From positions 14,015,628 to 14,079,627 of the forward strand of contig NC_089318.1 in the NCBI RefSeq assembly GCF_036669915.1: 64,000 bases of DNA, in the 5' to 3' direction. The number at the start of each line of letters is the position of its first letter. Positions within the stretch are counted from its first letter, which is position 1. This DNA comes from Pocillopora verrucosa (taxonomy: Eukaryota; Cnidaria; Anthozoa; Scleractinia; Pocilloporidae). The position numbers were made by a program, and so were the translations under genes. Under the pieces are notes generated by a model, which saw only the letters and a program-made list of their open reading frames with translations, did no database searches and was not told the origin of the DNA. Positions 1-10,079 of the stretch are shown here, in pieces.

Positions 1-1300
1 ATCATCCAACATCTGATGGCGCTGATACAGCGTTCCATAGCATCCACTGCGTTGCTTTGAGAAGATGTAGTGTCAGGCTTAAAAGATAAATACAATTGAG
101 TGTCATCTCCGTAGGCGTGTGTCCGAGGAAGATGACCTTTGATGATGTCAAAGAGCTAGCTCGCAAACACTGTGAATAACAGCGGACCGAGGCATGATCC
201 TTGGGGTACACCAAAGGACAGATAACGACTCTGAGAGAAGTTATTTTCAAAAGAAACAAGTTGTGTCCTGTCAGAAAGATACGACGCGATCCACTCTAAC
301 GCATATCCACGTATCCCAAAACTCAACCTAAGGCGATTTAACAGTACTCGATGGTTATGGTGTCGAACGCGGCACTGAGATCGAGTAATACAAGTAGAGT
401 TACTTGCTGACGGTCCATGTTCATCAAGATGTCATTCTGAACTTTTATTAACGCTGTCTCAGTGCTGTGCGATTTTCTGTAGGCAGATTGTAGTAAGGGA
501 TATAAAATGTGGTCCAACATGTGAGTTTGTAGCTGATCAAAGACGGCATGCTCAGTCAATTTGAGATAAACTGTAAGTTACTAATGGGTCTAAGTTTGGA
601 GAATTCAGATGTCAGGCTAGGATTCTTCAGAATGGGAGTCACAATTGTTTCCTTCCAGTTAGAAGGGAAGTGGCCATGGAGAAGGGAAGAGTTAACAATC
701 GTTGTTATGACGGGAAGAAGAACGTCAAGACACGAGATGACTAGCGGGGTAGGCATTGGGTCCAAGGCGCAGGACTTCTTTGCAGACGATTGAATGAGTT
801 TACGGATGGCAATTTTTGTTAAAGGTTTAAAAGACAAAACTTTTCGAGGGCCGATTTCAAAATCCTCAGGAACTTTCTTTCAAGCACGATAAGCTCAAAG
901 CATCAATGTTTGAGCGAATTGTATCGATCTTACTCACAAAAAAATCAGCAGTGTCGTTGACGAGGATAGTTTTGTCAGAATAATTAGGGAAGCATAGCTC
1001 CTCCTTCATAGACAGAAGTTTCTTTGCTGTCCTGAACAATTTCCACGGGTCAGTACTATTCTCAGAGATAAAGTCAGCGTAAAAGGTCTTCCTAGGAGCA
1101 TTCATTGGATATGTTGTACATTTTCTCTGAGATTTAAATGCGATAAAGTCCTCGTGTAAACCCGTCCTTCTCCACTTTCTTTCAGCTTTCCTCCGAAGTC
1201 GCTTGGCTGCACCGATTTCAGCCGTATACCAGGGCGCTGAAGGACGTTTCCTAACGGTCTTAGACTTCAGCCAAGCATGATGATTGAGCAGGTTAGATAG
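1..1300 (-). mobile_element. Decayed CR1/Jockey-type LINE, reverse transcriptase part
   Basis: Read on the minus strand, the region encodes consecutive pieces of a non-LTR retrotransposon reverse transcriptase in several frames. From right to left: a linker with RPSAPWYTAEIGAAKRLRRK (about 1150-1250), a stretch with DFISENSTDPWKLFRTAKK (about 1020-1085), the RT fingers (556-837), AYRKSHSTETALIKV and LLDLSAAFDT (about 365-510), GVPQGSCLGPLLF (about 190-220), and the catalytic motif HAYGDDTQLYLSF (about 85-125), where the usual YADD reads YGDD. Frame changes between blocks show that it is not a functional ORF. The 3' end lies beyond the window start and no endonuclease domain is visible. The family assignment rests on remembered motif similarity. 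Confidence 0.85.
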
Positions 1301-2620
1301 TGTACTGTTAAGATGCCATCAATGTAATAGAGAAGCAATGATGATAGTATGATAACTTTTTAGGTCAAGGAACAGAAACGTACCTAAAGAAGAAACTAGC
1401 CTGTAGACGACATACATTTACTTGCAAGATTTTACGGCTTAGAAGGAAAATAAATCTTGTTGGTTTATTAAAATCAATTATCCAATTACATTTTCTCGTT
1501 TACATCAAGATTCTAAAACTCCATTCACACCAACGCATAAATATTCTTTCAAGCCGTTTTATTAAAGACTGTTTTTTTTTTTTCCTCATGAAAGGTGCTT
1601 TAACCGATGTTTGTCGACTTCAAACGTAGCACATTGAAAATTCCATTTATATTTTCTCATTTATATCTAGATTCTAAAACTCCATTCACACCAAAGTAAT
1701 AATACTTTTTAAAGCTGTTTTTATCAAAAACTGTTAATTTTTTCTTCATAAAAGGTAGCACATTGAAATTTCCAATCAATGACTACTTGAAACCCATGGA
1801 AAAGTTTTTCAGTTTTCCGTTTTCATTCAGTTAAACTTGGTTTGACTCAACACGTTTTTCTTTTAATATTCTACTCTTTGTAATCCATTTCGTGCCGTCA
1901 CAACATTTACGGACTACTAATTCTTAGGTCAATTTCGTTGTATTTTGTGCATGCTGGCGACTGAAATTCACCAAGAGCGAGAGACAGACAAGAGCGTACA
2001 ATATTTATTACACTTCGTAAAATTGAACAACCCTTCCAGAGGTCAAAATATTTGAAGACAATAAAAAACTCTGACGGTTTTCTAAAAAAAGAAAGCCTTT
2101 TAAAGCCATCCTTTGTGCTTTAAAACTTTTCTGCACTGAAAAAAAATTTAGTGCATCGAGGTCTTGAATATTGATAAAAATAATAGGTATAGGCCACGCA
2201 TTTAGATAGTACTAACCGACTGGCTCAACACTCGGTCTGTCACACTTTTTAAGAAGCATTGCATCCTTGACAAATATGTCGCACTTTGAAAACCTTTTGC
2301 ACTTTATTTCAAGATTGCAAAGTGCGACAGGTGTTATTACAAAGTGCGACCGCCAGTTTAATTCATATTCTGTTGTTACAAAGCGTCAGCATTTTCTTAC
2401 AAAGTGCGAAAATTTTACTAAAATTTTCGGCAGGTATTGCTAAGCTTGATGATTATTACAATGTGCGATAGAACAGCACTGAAGTGATAAGGAGGTACAA
2501 CTCGCCTTTGAACAGCCGAAAGCACAAAAACGCATCCTAGTAGTTTACATTCGCACTATTATTCAACATATTGTAAGAAATGGATTACAAAAACAACTTA
2601 CCCTGAGTATACATAACAAT
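1300..2620. other. Intergenic AT-rich stretch with a degenerate tandem duplication
   Basis: No gene is visible. Two adjacent copies of a roughly 130-160 bp unit (about 1485-1645 and 1646-1771) share TTCTAAAACTCCATTCACAC and a shared end with GTAGCACATTGAAA. They look like a diverged tandem duplication. The rest is unremarkable AT-rich sequence apart from the motif cluster annotated separately at 2277-2468. Confidence 0.5.
2277..2468. repeat. Cluster of TTACAAAGTGCGA motifs
   Basis: A 12-14 bp motif, TTACAAAGTGCGA(C), occurs at 2315-2328 (TTGC variant), 2337-2350, 2376-2387 (degenerate), 2396-2409 and 2456-2468 (one mismatch). The reverse complement TGTCGCACTTT is at 2277-2287. Spacing is irregular, at about 20-60 bp. 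Such clusters can be the ends of a DNA transposon or binding sites for a DNA-binding protein; I do not recognise it. Confidence 0.5.
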
Positions 2621-2623
2621 TAC

Positions 2624-2990
2624 CTTTCTCGCAATATCCTCCAGCGAAACTTTGTTCACAGAGACAGTCGTAAGAATTGTATTTGAAACTTGGGATACAG
2701 GTTCCTTCGTTTGACATGGCGAAGAAGAAAAAGGAGATTTAAATGAAAAAAATGATTGGTAAAACAAGATAATTATTGAAAAATTGTTGAACGAAACTAC
2801 CTTAGTGTTTGATAGATAGGTACCTACCTGAATATACAAATGACGCGCTCATGTTTTCTTTATAGTTTGCGGAGTCTCTGTACTTATCAGAAGATAACAA
2901 TTCACACCATAGCTTTCCATCTGCTGCTTTGAAGGCGGCCATGTTTATTGAAAGGCACAAGTTTCTAGTTACGTTCAGATAATGAGACTC
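2624..2990 (-). pseudogene. Broken PAN + EGF exon pair (second copy)
   Basis: The minus strand carries a PAN/apple-like exon end (2828 to about 2990) with CLSINMAAFKAADGKLWCEL and SSDKYRDSANYKEN, followed by a GTAGGT donor. It then carries an EGF-like exon (2624 to about 2740) ending in GGYCEK and a GTAATT donor. It is close to the pair at 9645-10048. Compared with that pair, the EGF exon has lost its AG acceptor (AAAT in place of TAAG), has its first cysteine changed to phenylalanine, and has a one-base deletion in the CQ-NGG region that shifts the frame. No fibrinogen-like exons follow on this side. It is a dead fragment of the family represented by the intact gene at 15.5-21.8 kb. Confidence 0.75.
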
Positions 2991-4160
2991 TTCTTTTGAA
3001 ACTGAAGTTTCTCAAACGACCGCTTCAAAGGACGCCATACCTGTTCCAAACTTTTGTATTCCTGTTGTAATAACAAAAAATGTTTGTTTTAATCAAATAA
3101 TTTTGGTTTAAGCTTTCTAGGGCAGCAAAACTTTTTTAGTCGTCCATTTCGATGGCCTACCTTACAGGCTATACCCCCATTAGTTGCGGGCTTTTGCTGC
3201 CCTGTCATATAATTGTGTGAAAGACCATTACGATTGTTGAAGTGGTTTGGTCTTAGAGTATTTGAGGTTCTATGTCAGATCTATATAAAACATTTGCGGA
3301 TTTTTTTTTTGTCATTCTGTAAGCTAACATTTTAAGGCATAGTTTTAGTCTTCATTTTTATTTACTTCGGCCATTAACATCGATCTTTCTGACTCATTCA
3401 AATTCCGAGAGGATGGGTTTTTTGAAATGAAAAACTTGTCAGTTTTTTTTATTTTTTTTTCTTCAGACAGTTGATCGTTTTTCCAGAGAGAAGTGAGATC
3501 TTTCTGGAAGATACAGATTAGGTAACTAACTGAGGTAACTAAGTTATTAGGTAAATAACATTGATATTAACAACATGACAAACCCTTGATCGTATTGGCT
3601 AGACATTAAACTTTACTAAGACAACTGTTCTTTCTGTAATGTCTCAACGACTCAACTGAGTGTTGATATAGTGAGAGGGTTTCGATAATGTTCAACGTTG
3701 GTCGCAAAATAATTCAGCCGTTAGGCGTAGAATTGATCGAACTGGCAGATGTTTACCGAAATTACTATTTATATCAAATACAGACTACGATGTTTGGGCA
3801 AAACTGTTTATGGACTAGCAGAACGACACGCTGGCGCGAAAAATCAATAAACTAAACCAGTAAGGGTGGTGTGGGCGGGGAAGCGATCTGAAACCCGATA
3901 CACTGAACTAGTTAAGACAAACTGATCAGGGGCGTGTTCTCTACTATAATTACCCATCACCACCCAGGGTGATCATCGAGTTAACTGTAAAAGTACAATG
4001 TTTTAAACTTGGCGGTAAGAAATTAAATGGTAGCCTTAACAAAGCCAAAAATTTAACCATTAGCCATAAAAGCCACCACCCCACTGAGACCTACTAGTAA
4101 ACAAAGTTATATGTCATCGCTCAAATTAGAAACATAATATCCGAAAACAGTGTGCGAAAC

Positions 4161-4614
4161 AGATGGCCCAAGCTTCAGCTGTAAGATGATCATGTTGCGA
4201 AATAACAGCCATGACAAAATTATAAGAGTTTGTATGGGAATATTTACAACCGCTCTAAGGAATAAAAAATTAGTCAAATTATCAATAAAAATACCTCATC
4301 TTATTTCCGCAGTGTATCGCTTGTTATCTGACCGCTTACTACATTGAAGGGAACCCATTTTTCAGCGAGTTACCCATTTCGAGGTCTTCTACGTACATAA
4401 GGAAAGTTTCTTTATGGGTTCCCTACAACGTAGAAAGAGGTCAGATAACAAGCGGTGCACTGTGGAAAAAAGGTGAGGTATTTTCATTTAGAATATGACT
4501 TATTTTTTCATTCCTCAAAGCGGTCGTAAATATTCCCGAACAAAATCATATAGTTTCGGCATGACTTTTTCTTAGCAAGATGATTATCTTACAGCTGGAG
4601 CTTGGGCCACCTGT
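4161..4614. mobile_element. About 455-bp foldback (MITE-like) element
   Basis: Two arms of about 185 bp form an imperfect inverted repeat around a spacer of about 80 bp. The left arm starts GGCCCAAGCTTCAGCTGTAAG (4163 on) and runs through CGCTTGTTATCTGACC. The right arm begins GGTCAGATAACAAGCGG (about 4439) and ends CTTACAGCTGGAGCTTGGGCC (to 4612). There is no coding capacity; the 65-codon frame inside it is an artefact. The structure fits a non-autonomous DNA transposon. Confidence 0.75.
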
Positions 4615-5510
4615 GGTTCGCGTCTAATAATATGCAGATCAAACGGAAATTGGAAGACGTGATCGATGATTTACGCGAGGAACTATGGTGGTCATCAGTT
4701 AAGAGTGAGAACTCCTGGCATATAAGATTGGAGTCACTTTCCAGTACTTATTCTTACAGCATTTGCACCCACCTGTGCGACTGACTATTTGATATTCTGC
4801 TAATCGTATTTTGGCCGGATCTGTCATAAATGTAAACAATTATCTCTTAGACGACTTCGAAAATATGATTAGCATTACTGTGGAGTATCAGCATAGGAAA
4901 ACTGTTCCTCGTGTCGCCGCATACACCCAAAGTAAAGATGAAACCGGGCACAAATTAAGTCGCTTTCTCTATCTTGGGTGGTGTTAGGGACTTCCAGCTT
5001 CCATCTCTTTGAAAGATCTTGGAGTTCATTGGCTCTTTATTAGGTTCTAACCAATTATAGCGGCCTGTTAAGGAGATGGTTTCTTCTTTCTCGTTAATTT
5101 AATCATAGAGGGGCTGAAAAGGAAAACAGAACAGAACCTTGGCGATATGGGTTTCTACTCAAACTGCGGAGGCTTCCTCCCTTTAAAAATTTGAGAATTC
5201 AAACGCGTTCTAACGCCTTTCTGTGCAGTTTGGAACACTTCTCAAAGAATATATTTTGTCACTTAAAAGGAATCTTTAGCCCTTTGTCAATGTTTTCAAA
5301 CTTACATTGTGGTAAACGACGCCCATAACGAAGATGTCTGCCTATGTTCGTGTCTCATTCTTCCTTTTTCGGTCAGAACGCGTGTTTTGTTTTGTTTTGT
5401 GTGTGTGTGTGTGTGGGTGCACTGATGCACAGTTACGAAGACATTCATACGAAACGCACTTCTGAAAATTGAGGTCTGTTTAATTTATCGGTACATTCTT
5501 GAATTCAATT
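4615..5510. other. Intergenic, with a short GT microsatellite
   Basis: No gene was found. A GTTTTGTTTTGTGTGTGTGT-type tract lies at about 5386-5416. Otherwise this is ordinary AT-rich sequence up to the left edge of the inverted duplication. Confidence 0.4.
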
Positions 5511-5917
5511 TTCTACTGAAAAGAAATAAAAACCAACGACAAGGTTATCACAGGGGCCTGTCAGACCAAAGAACCCAAAGACTAAAGACTGAAGCAATGG
5601 ACTCTCAAATTGAACACATGCAAACTGTCCAGTATGCAGGAAAATACTCACCACCAAGTCCTGATTGGATTTAAGCTACTACATTTGATTGATTGAGAGG
5701 GTGTCAAGAGTTTACAAGTTTACATACCATTCATTAGGTGAAGTAAAGTAAAACCGGTGCAATTCTGGTTTAATTTGGATGCCAGAAAATCCTACATTAC
5801 CTTCTTCACCTTTGCTCTCTAAGAAGAGATCAAATGAAAAATTCTCCTCACAGAAACAATAAATTCATAAACCAAAGGGTAATGAGAATTTAGAAAAGTA
5901 TCAACCTTATGATAACA

Positions 5918-6025
5918 TATATGATCATTCGCTCTGACCGAGGGCTTACGCTCGAAACGTCAGCCTCTTAACTCTTTACAGTGGCCAATTTATGTTTTCA
6001 ACTCAGTTGTTAACACCAAATTACC
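5918..6025 (+). repeat. Penelope-like terminal repeat with degenerate hammerhead-like core
   Basis: The stretch GCTCTGACCGAGGGCTTACG and CTCGAAACGTCAGCC, followed by GTGGCCAATTTATGTTTTCA and CTCAGTTGTTAACACC, recurs at 49351-49450 and, in more diverged form, at 25845-25960, 32990-33110 and 56640-56715. It is absent from the other arm of the inverted duplication, where flanking sequence is continuous at about 23905-23930. The core resembles CUGANGA / stem II / GAAA but has an extra C, so it is probably not active. Confidence 0.55.
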
Positions 6026-6697
6026 AGTTAATTTAATACTTCCTTCTCAGAACTAACATACGCTGCGATCTGGGGAGTATAAGGATATATGGGACATACA
6101 GTGGTAGGTTCATAAACCGTTCTGAAGATGCTATGCCTGAATGTGGCAAAATGCTTTCTGCCAATTTGACTTTACCCTGGTTATTAAACTTTTAAGAAAT
6201 AATACAACAGGTGTGTGTGATATTATGAATCAAAATAACTAAATCCAACATTTCTCTTCCTGTGAAAAGTTTGGGTTATTTTTTTTCCATGTATATTTCC
6301 ATGATTGTATTTCTTGTGAGCATTTTACTTAATAGGTTTATTTCTAATTTTTGTTCGCTAGAATTGATGATAAACATTTTTCAGGTTGTTCTGTGCTAAA
6401 ATTTCTTTGGGATTTTTCCTTATTTTCCAGGCTATTTCCATTTATACACATTCAGTAACTGACAAAAACAGTATTTAGGACCATTGTGACTGCTCTCACA
6501 AAATAAACCAGCTGAAAAATAGAAACCATATGAAAGGAAACATCAGCTCATAAGTCAAAGGGCTGTTCCTGCCAGAGCTTATCCAGCTTTTATTGTTGTA
6601 GACCAACTAAGGGCCCGTTATCTACACGAGGGCACTAAGAGTTTTCCAGTACTCTGCCCCCAACCTCCATTGGGTGGGATGCCAATCTACTGCAAGG

Positions 6698-6902
6698 TTA
6701 ACCTTTTCTGCCCTAAAATCAGTATGCATATTCTCTACACTGCTCTCCATGTTTTCTAAGGAGCCGAGGAGAATTAGTTTAACAATCCAGAGCTTTAGTT
6801 GGTGACCAATTCCTTGATTTGGGTGACCTTAATGTTTGATCCAGGGATGATATTGTAAGAGAAATTACATGCTTGTCACTCTAAGGAGTCAAAGGTTTAA
6901 TA
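6698..6902. repeat. About 200-bp MITE-like repeat, family A
   Basis: The repeat begins near AACCTTTTCTGCCCTAAAATC, continues with ATCAGTATGCATATTCTC, and closes with AGTCAAAGGTTTAA. The same family occurs at 23093-23295, 26776-26952, 29708-29925, 31248-31452, 35263-35475 and 44133-44280. The termini are complementary (ACCCTTTAC..., ...GGGTCAAAGG), as expected for a small non-autonomous DNA element. Confidence 0.65.
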
Positions 6903-6981
6903 AGTGTTTTTTTTTTATTTATTTAGGGTTATTTTTTATATATTTTTTATCCATTTTTTTTAATTGTTTAACCCCTATTGA

Positions 6982-7090
6982 GGACAATGGATTCTGAGAA
7001 TATTAAAGGAAAGGCTTTGAGCTCTTCAGTCGATGGGAGTGATGTTAAAAACCAAAACAAAAGAAATCACAACAGTCAATTGGAATAAAG
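6982..7090 (+). pseudogene. Fragment nearly identical to RTF1 exon 3 start
   Basis: Bases 6982-7016 match the start of RTF1 coding exon 3 (35519-35553) at 34 of 35 positions. They are preceded, as in RTF1, by a family A repeat and a T-rich stretch. After GGAAAGGCT the sequences diverge. An ATG at 6988 opens a 33-codon frame (MDSENIKGKALSSS...) ending at about 7089, but nothing suggests that it is expressed. A diverged counterpart lies on the minus strand at 23021-23049 in the other duplication arm. Confidence 0.6.
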
Positions 7091-8566
7091 ATAACATCGC
7101 ATGGAGCCAATGATATTTCAAAGCTACCACAGACTGCCTGGGGGCTGAAATAGATGGGACGTGTAAATGGTTCAGAGGGCAGCGCAGGTTTTTTTGTGAA
7201 AAAAAAAACTCAGAGCAAGAGAAAAGTCACCATTCTATGTCAAAAGTGGAATATGTGTGCTGACCTTGTACTGAGGCTGAGCGTTAAAAAAAGTTATCAG
7301 CAAAACAAAATTATATGAGAATTTGCTGCAAGTTTTTCTTTCATTTTAGTGATCCCTAAGCACCATTAATTAGTTAGATAGGTGCAGTATCAATAAATTT
7401 AGTTTGAAATGTTTATTTCTCCGGGAGAGAACTTTAGTGAAAAAAGTGAAAAGCGATAAAAAGGGAATTGTAAGTGTCTTTTTTTTCGAAGAACATCATT
7501 TCAAAAGTCTGACCGTGAGGGAAGGGAAAATGATGACCAACAACGGGAGATAAGGCTCTGAGAATCAGCGGGAGATTTGTAACGAAATGGGGAATCAAGT
7601 GTTAGAGAGGAAATAGCGTAGAAAAGAGGGCACCTATGTAAAATGGGCAATGTGGTGGAGAGACAATATTAGTTACGGATGACTGTTGCATCTAAGCAGC
7701 AAGTCCAAGTTAGTTATCAGAAATGTTCCCAGCCCGAACTTAGTTAAGCTGATAACTCCAGGAATGTGCATCTACATCTCACTGAAGGCAACGAAAGATA
7801 AAACTGGAGCAAAGTGGTCTACTTTATTGAAGTATAACTATCCAAACGCAGGAGGATAGTCCACCTCTTCCTCATAGATTACACCTTTTGAAATTTTAGG
7901 ATGATATTAGAAAAAAATTATCGGCAGATAACTTTTTCTACGACACAGCAAGCGAGTTGGACATCTCTAGTTATCAGAATATTTGAATGCTGTTTGATAA
8001 GCCGTTTTGCATGAAAGAGTGTTCAACTTGGTATCACAAATTTACCTATATGGAGCTCGAGTTAATAGAAAGCATGGCTAAGGATTGATCCAGGGTAAAA
8101 CCAAAGTTATACACGGACATAAGCCCTATCCGAGAGGTTGCGCTTGAAACAGGAAAAACTGTATATTGACGATTAGACTTATCAGATTTTTTTGCGAAAG
8201 CTGAGTAGATGTGTCCCAAGAATAACTGGCCTCCTTACTTCACGTGTTTGATTTTTTAGGGCTCCTTCCTGTGCCAAATCCGATCCTCGAATCGCACGAG
8301 CTACACCACACTTCATTGTTGCTAACCATACCAATTCTGGTTTCACTCCAACCACAAACTGCATTGAATCCTTCTTTGTTGCCGTTGTCCTGTAATGAGC
8401 CTTGCGAACCAATCAAGTCTCATATTTTTCTAAACTAACAGAATAAAAAGAACCCGACTGAAAAATACAGATACTGGTCTCTAATTTTGTCTTCGCTAGA
8501 CCCATTAACGTTTCGAGCTCTGAACTATCTGTATTCAGTAACAAGTTCTGTGTACAGTATATAGAG

Positions 8567-8727
8567 GTAACAACATGATTGACAGTGCAATTTAGTGTTA
8601 AAAAGCACGATTAAAGTTTTCAAAGATAGCGTAATTGCACAAGCCCTTTGGACGAGTGCGATTTGTAGTCCACGAAAATTTTTAGGTGCTTATTTATACT
8701 AAATTGCACTCAAAATCATGTTGTTAC
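8567..8727. mobile_element. About 160-bp foldback element
   Basis: GTAACAACATGATTGACAGTG plus CAATTTAGTGT (8567-8598) is mirrored by ACTAAATTGCAC plus TCAAAATCATGTTGTTAC (8698-8727) as an imperfect inverted repeat of about 32 bp. There is no coding content. It lies where the missing first half of the pseudogene's last exon should be, so it may have contributed to that loss. Confidence 0.6.
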
Positions 8728-8931
8728 TTGTTAATAATTTAGATTAGAAGTGTAGCACAGAAATTTAAGACGGACGAAATTTTGGCAGCTCGCGCGCTAT
8801 TCGTAATTTGCACTCGTGTTACAATTTTGCACTTGTGTTACACGAAAAATGCTTGGCTTGTTTTCAGCCAATCAGACACGAAAAAAAAATTAAAGAAACC
8901 AGAACGTGATAAAAGGTACCTTAGTGCCATC

Positions 8932-9265
8932 CATGAGGGGACGCAAGCGGCCTCAAATAAATCGTGTGGATATATTTCTCTTTATAATCTACAATGTAAC
9001 ACAAGGGAACCGGCCGAGGAATAAAGGCACTAGTGATTGCGTGTGAAACAAAAGCATTAGCTGATAGCATTTTGAGATCAGGCATTAATTTATTTATCTT
9101 TTCATATTTATTCGCCCTCATCTGGCCTACTTTAGGTCTAGAGACATTTCTGACATACACACGGATTTTGACACTCTCGTGCACCTCGGAATGTTAGGAA
9201 TGCTAGGATTATATCCTAGCATTTCTAAAAAGTACTTACAGTTGAGGCCGCTTGCGTCCCCTCAT
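8932..9265. mobile_element. 334-bp terminal-inverted-repeat element inside an exon
   Basis: CATGAGGGGACGCAAGCGGC plus CTCAA (8932-8956) is repeated perfectly in reverse complement at 9242-9266. Removing 8932-9265 joins minus-strand ...ATGAAGATC to GATGGCACTAAG|GTACC. This restores MKIDGTK and gives an exon of 127 nt, the same length and phase as the homologous exon 20225-20351. No target-site duplication is obvious with these limits. The interior contains a small near-perfect palindrome (about 9196-9227) and no coding frame I can recognise. Confidence 0.75.
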
Positions 9266-9644
9266 GATCTTCATAACCGGCGTCCACCCTCCATCTCCAC
9301 ACCCAAAATCTCGCATGTGGCAGAGGACAGAGACTGGTTTGGAGTCCAAACGGAGGGTAATCAGTTTGCTGACATCAGATCTATCAAAAAGACTGATTTG
9401 ATTAATTTAATGTAATAAGTCACTTCAATCCCAGTATAAAAATCGACGGGTTTTCGTGCTTCCTAGTGTAGAGATATTTCTCTGCTGCTAAAATGCCAGC
9501 CTTCTCCTTCTCGCTCCCTACCGATCGAATATGCGTCTAGACTTTTCCTTTAGAATGTGTCCAAAGGAGTTAAATCTTGCTTCAAACAACGTTGCCCGTA
9601 CTTTTACCTTGAATATGCAAGAAAGATTCTGACATATGAATTAC

Positions 9645-10048
9645 CTTTTTTGCAATATTCTCCTGCGAAACTTTGTTCAGAGAGACAGTCGCAAGAATTG
9701 TATTTGAAACTCGGAATAGAGGTTCCTCCGTTTTGACATGGCGAAGAAGAACAAGGAAACTTAAATGAAAAAAAATTGATCGGTAAAACAAGTGAATTTT
9801 TGAAATTAGTTGCATGAAACTACAAGCTGTTTTAGTGTTTTATAAATAAGTGCCTACCTGAATAAACAAATGAAGCGACCTTGTGTTTCCTTTGTGGTTC
9901 GCGGAGTCTCTGTACTTATCAGAAGACAACAATTCACACCATAGCTTTCCATCTGCTCCTTTGAAGGCTGCCATGTTAATTAAAAGGCACATAGCATTTT
10001 TAAACATTAAAATGTGCAATCTAACAGGTCTTGCAAAGTGAATTTTCC
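9645..10048 (-). pseudogene. PAN-end and EGF exons of the minus-strand family copy
   Basis: On the minus strand, a PAN/apple-like exon (9858 to about 10048) carries CLLINMAAFKGADGKLWCEL and SSDKYRDSANHKGN and ends at a GTAGGC donor in phase 0. It is followed by an EGF-like exon, 9759-9645 (115 nt, the same length as the EGF exon of the intact gene), with AG acceptor and GTAATT donor. Frames are open and phases agree. However, the third EGF cysteine (GGTC) is serine and an extra cysteine appears (NSCDC). With the exons at 8.1-9.4 kb it forms one decayed paralogue. I found no signal-peptide exon upstream. Confidence 0.7.
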
Positions 10049-10079
10049 AACTCGAGTTACGTTCACACACACCCACACC

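Larger units (their letters stand above)
5511..8428 (-). repeat. Left arm of an inverted duplication
   Basis: The reverse complement of this stretch aligns almost end to end with 21508-24300. Anchors include the paired segments at 5517-5640 and about 24160-24300 (GTTATCACAGNGGCCTGTCAGACC), 7440-7560 and 22500-22640 (TCTGACCGTGAGGGAAGGGAAAA; GGGAGATAAGGCTCTGAGAA), and 8098-8160 and 21835-21895 (TTATACACGGACATAAG). It contains the 3' end of the gene family at 15.5-21.8 kb plus about 2.5 kb of downstream DNA. Similarity starts abruptly at about 5511, next to CTACTGAAAAG, and ends at about 8428 within the last coding exon. Confidence 0.85.
8150..9380 (-). pseudogene. Wrecked fibrinogen-like C-terminal exons of PAN/EGF family gene
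   Basis: The minus strand holds two homologues of the last exons of the gene at 15.5-21.8 kb. The penultimate exon runs 9380-9266 plus 8931-8920 and encodes [19 protein letters not shown] then DGTK. It is split by a 334-bp inverted-repeat element. The final exon survives only in its 3' part (about 8428-8250, with GSLQDNGNKEGFNAVCGW and [12 protein letters not shown]) and stops early at NT* (about 8248), before the ending seen in the intact gene. The first roughly 240 bp of that exon are missing. A TGA also sits in frame just upstream of the conserved part. The region is clearly non-functional. Confidence 0.8.

Noticed and set aside
8244..8438. Plus-strand 64-codon frame
   Set aside because: It is the antisense of the decayed fibrinogen-like exon.
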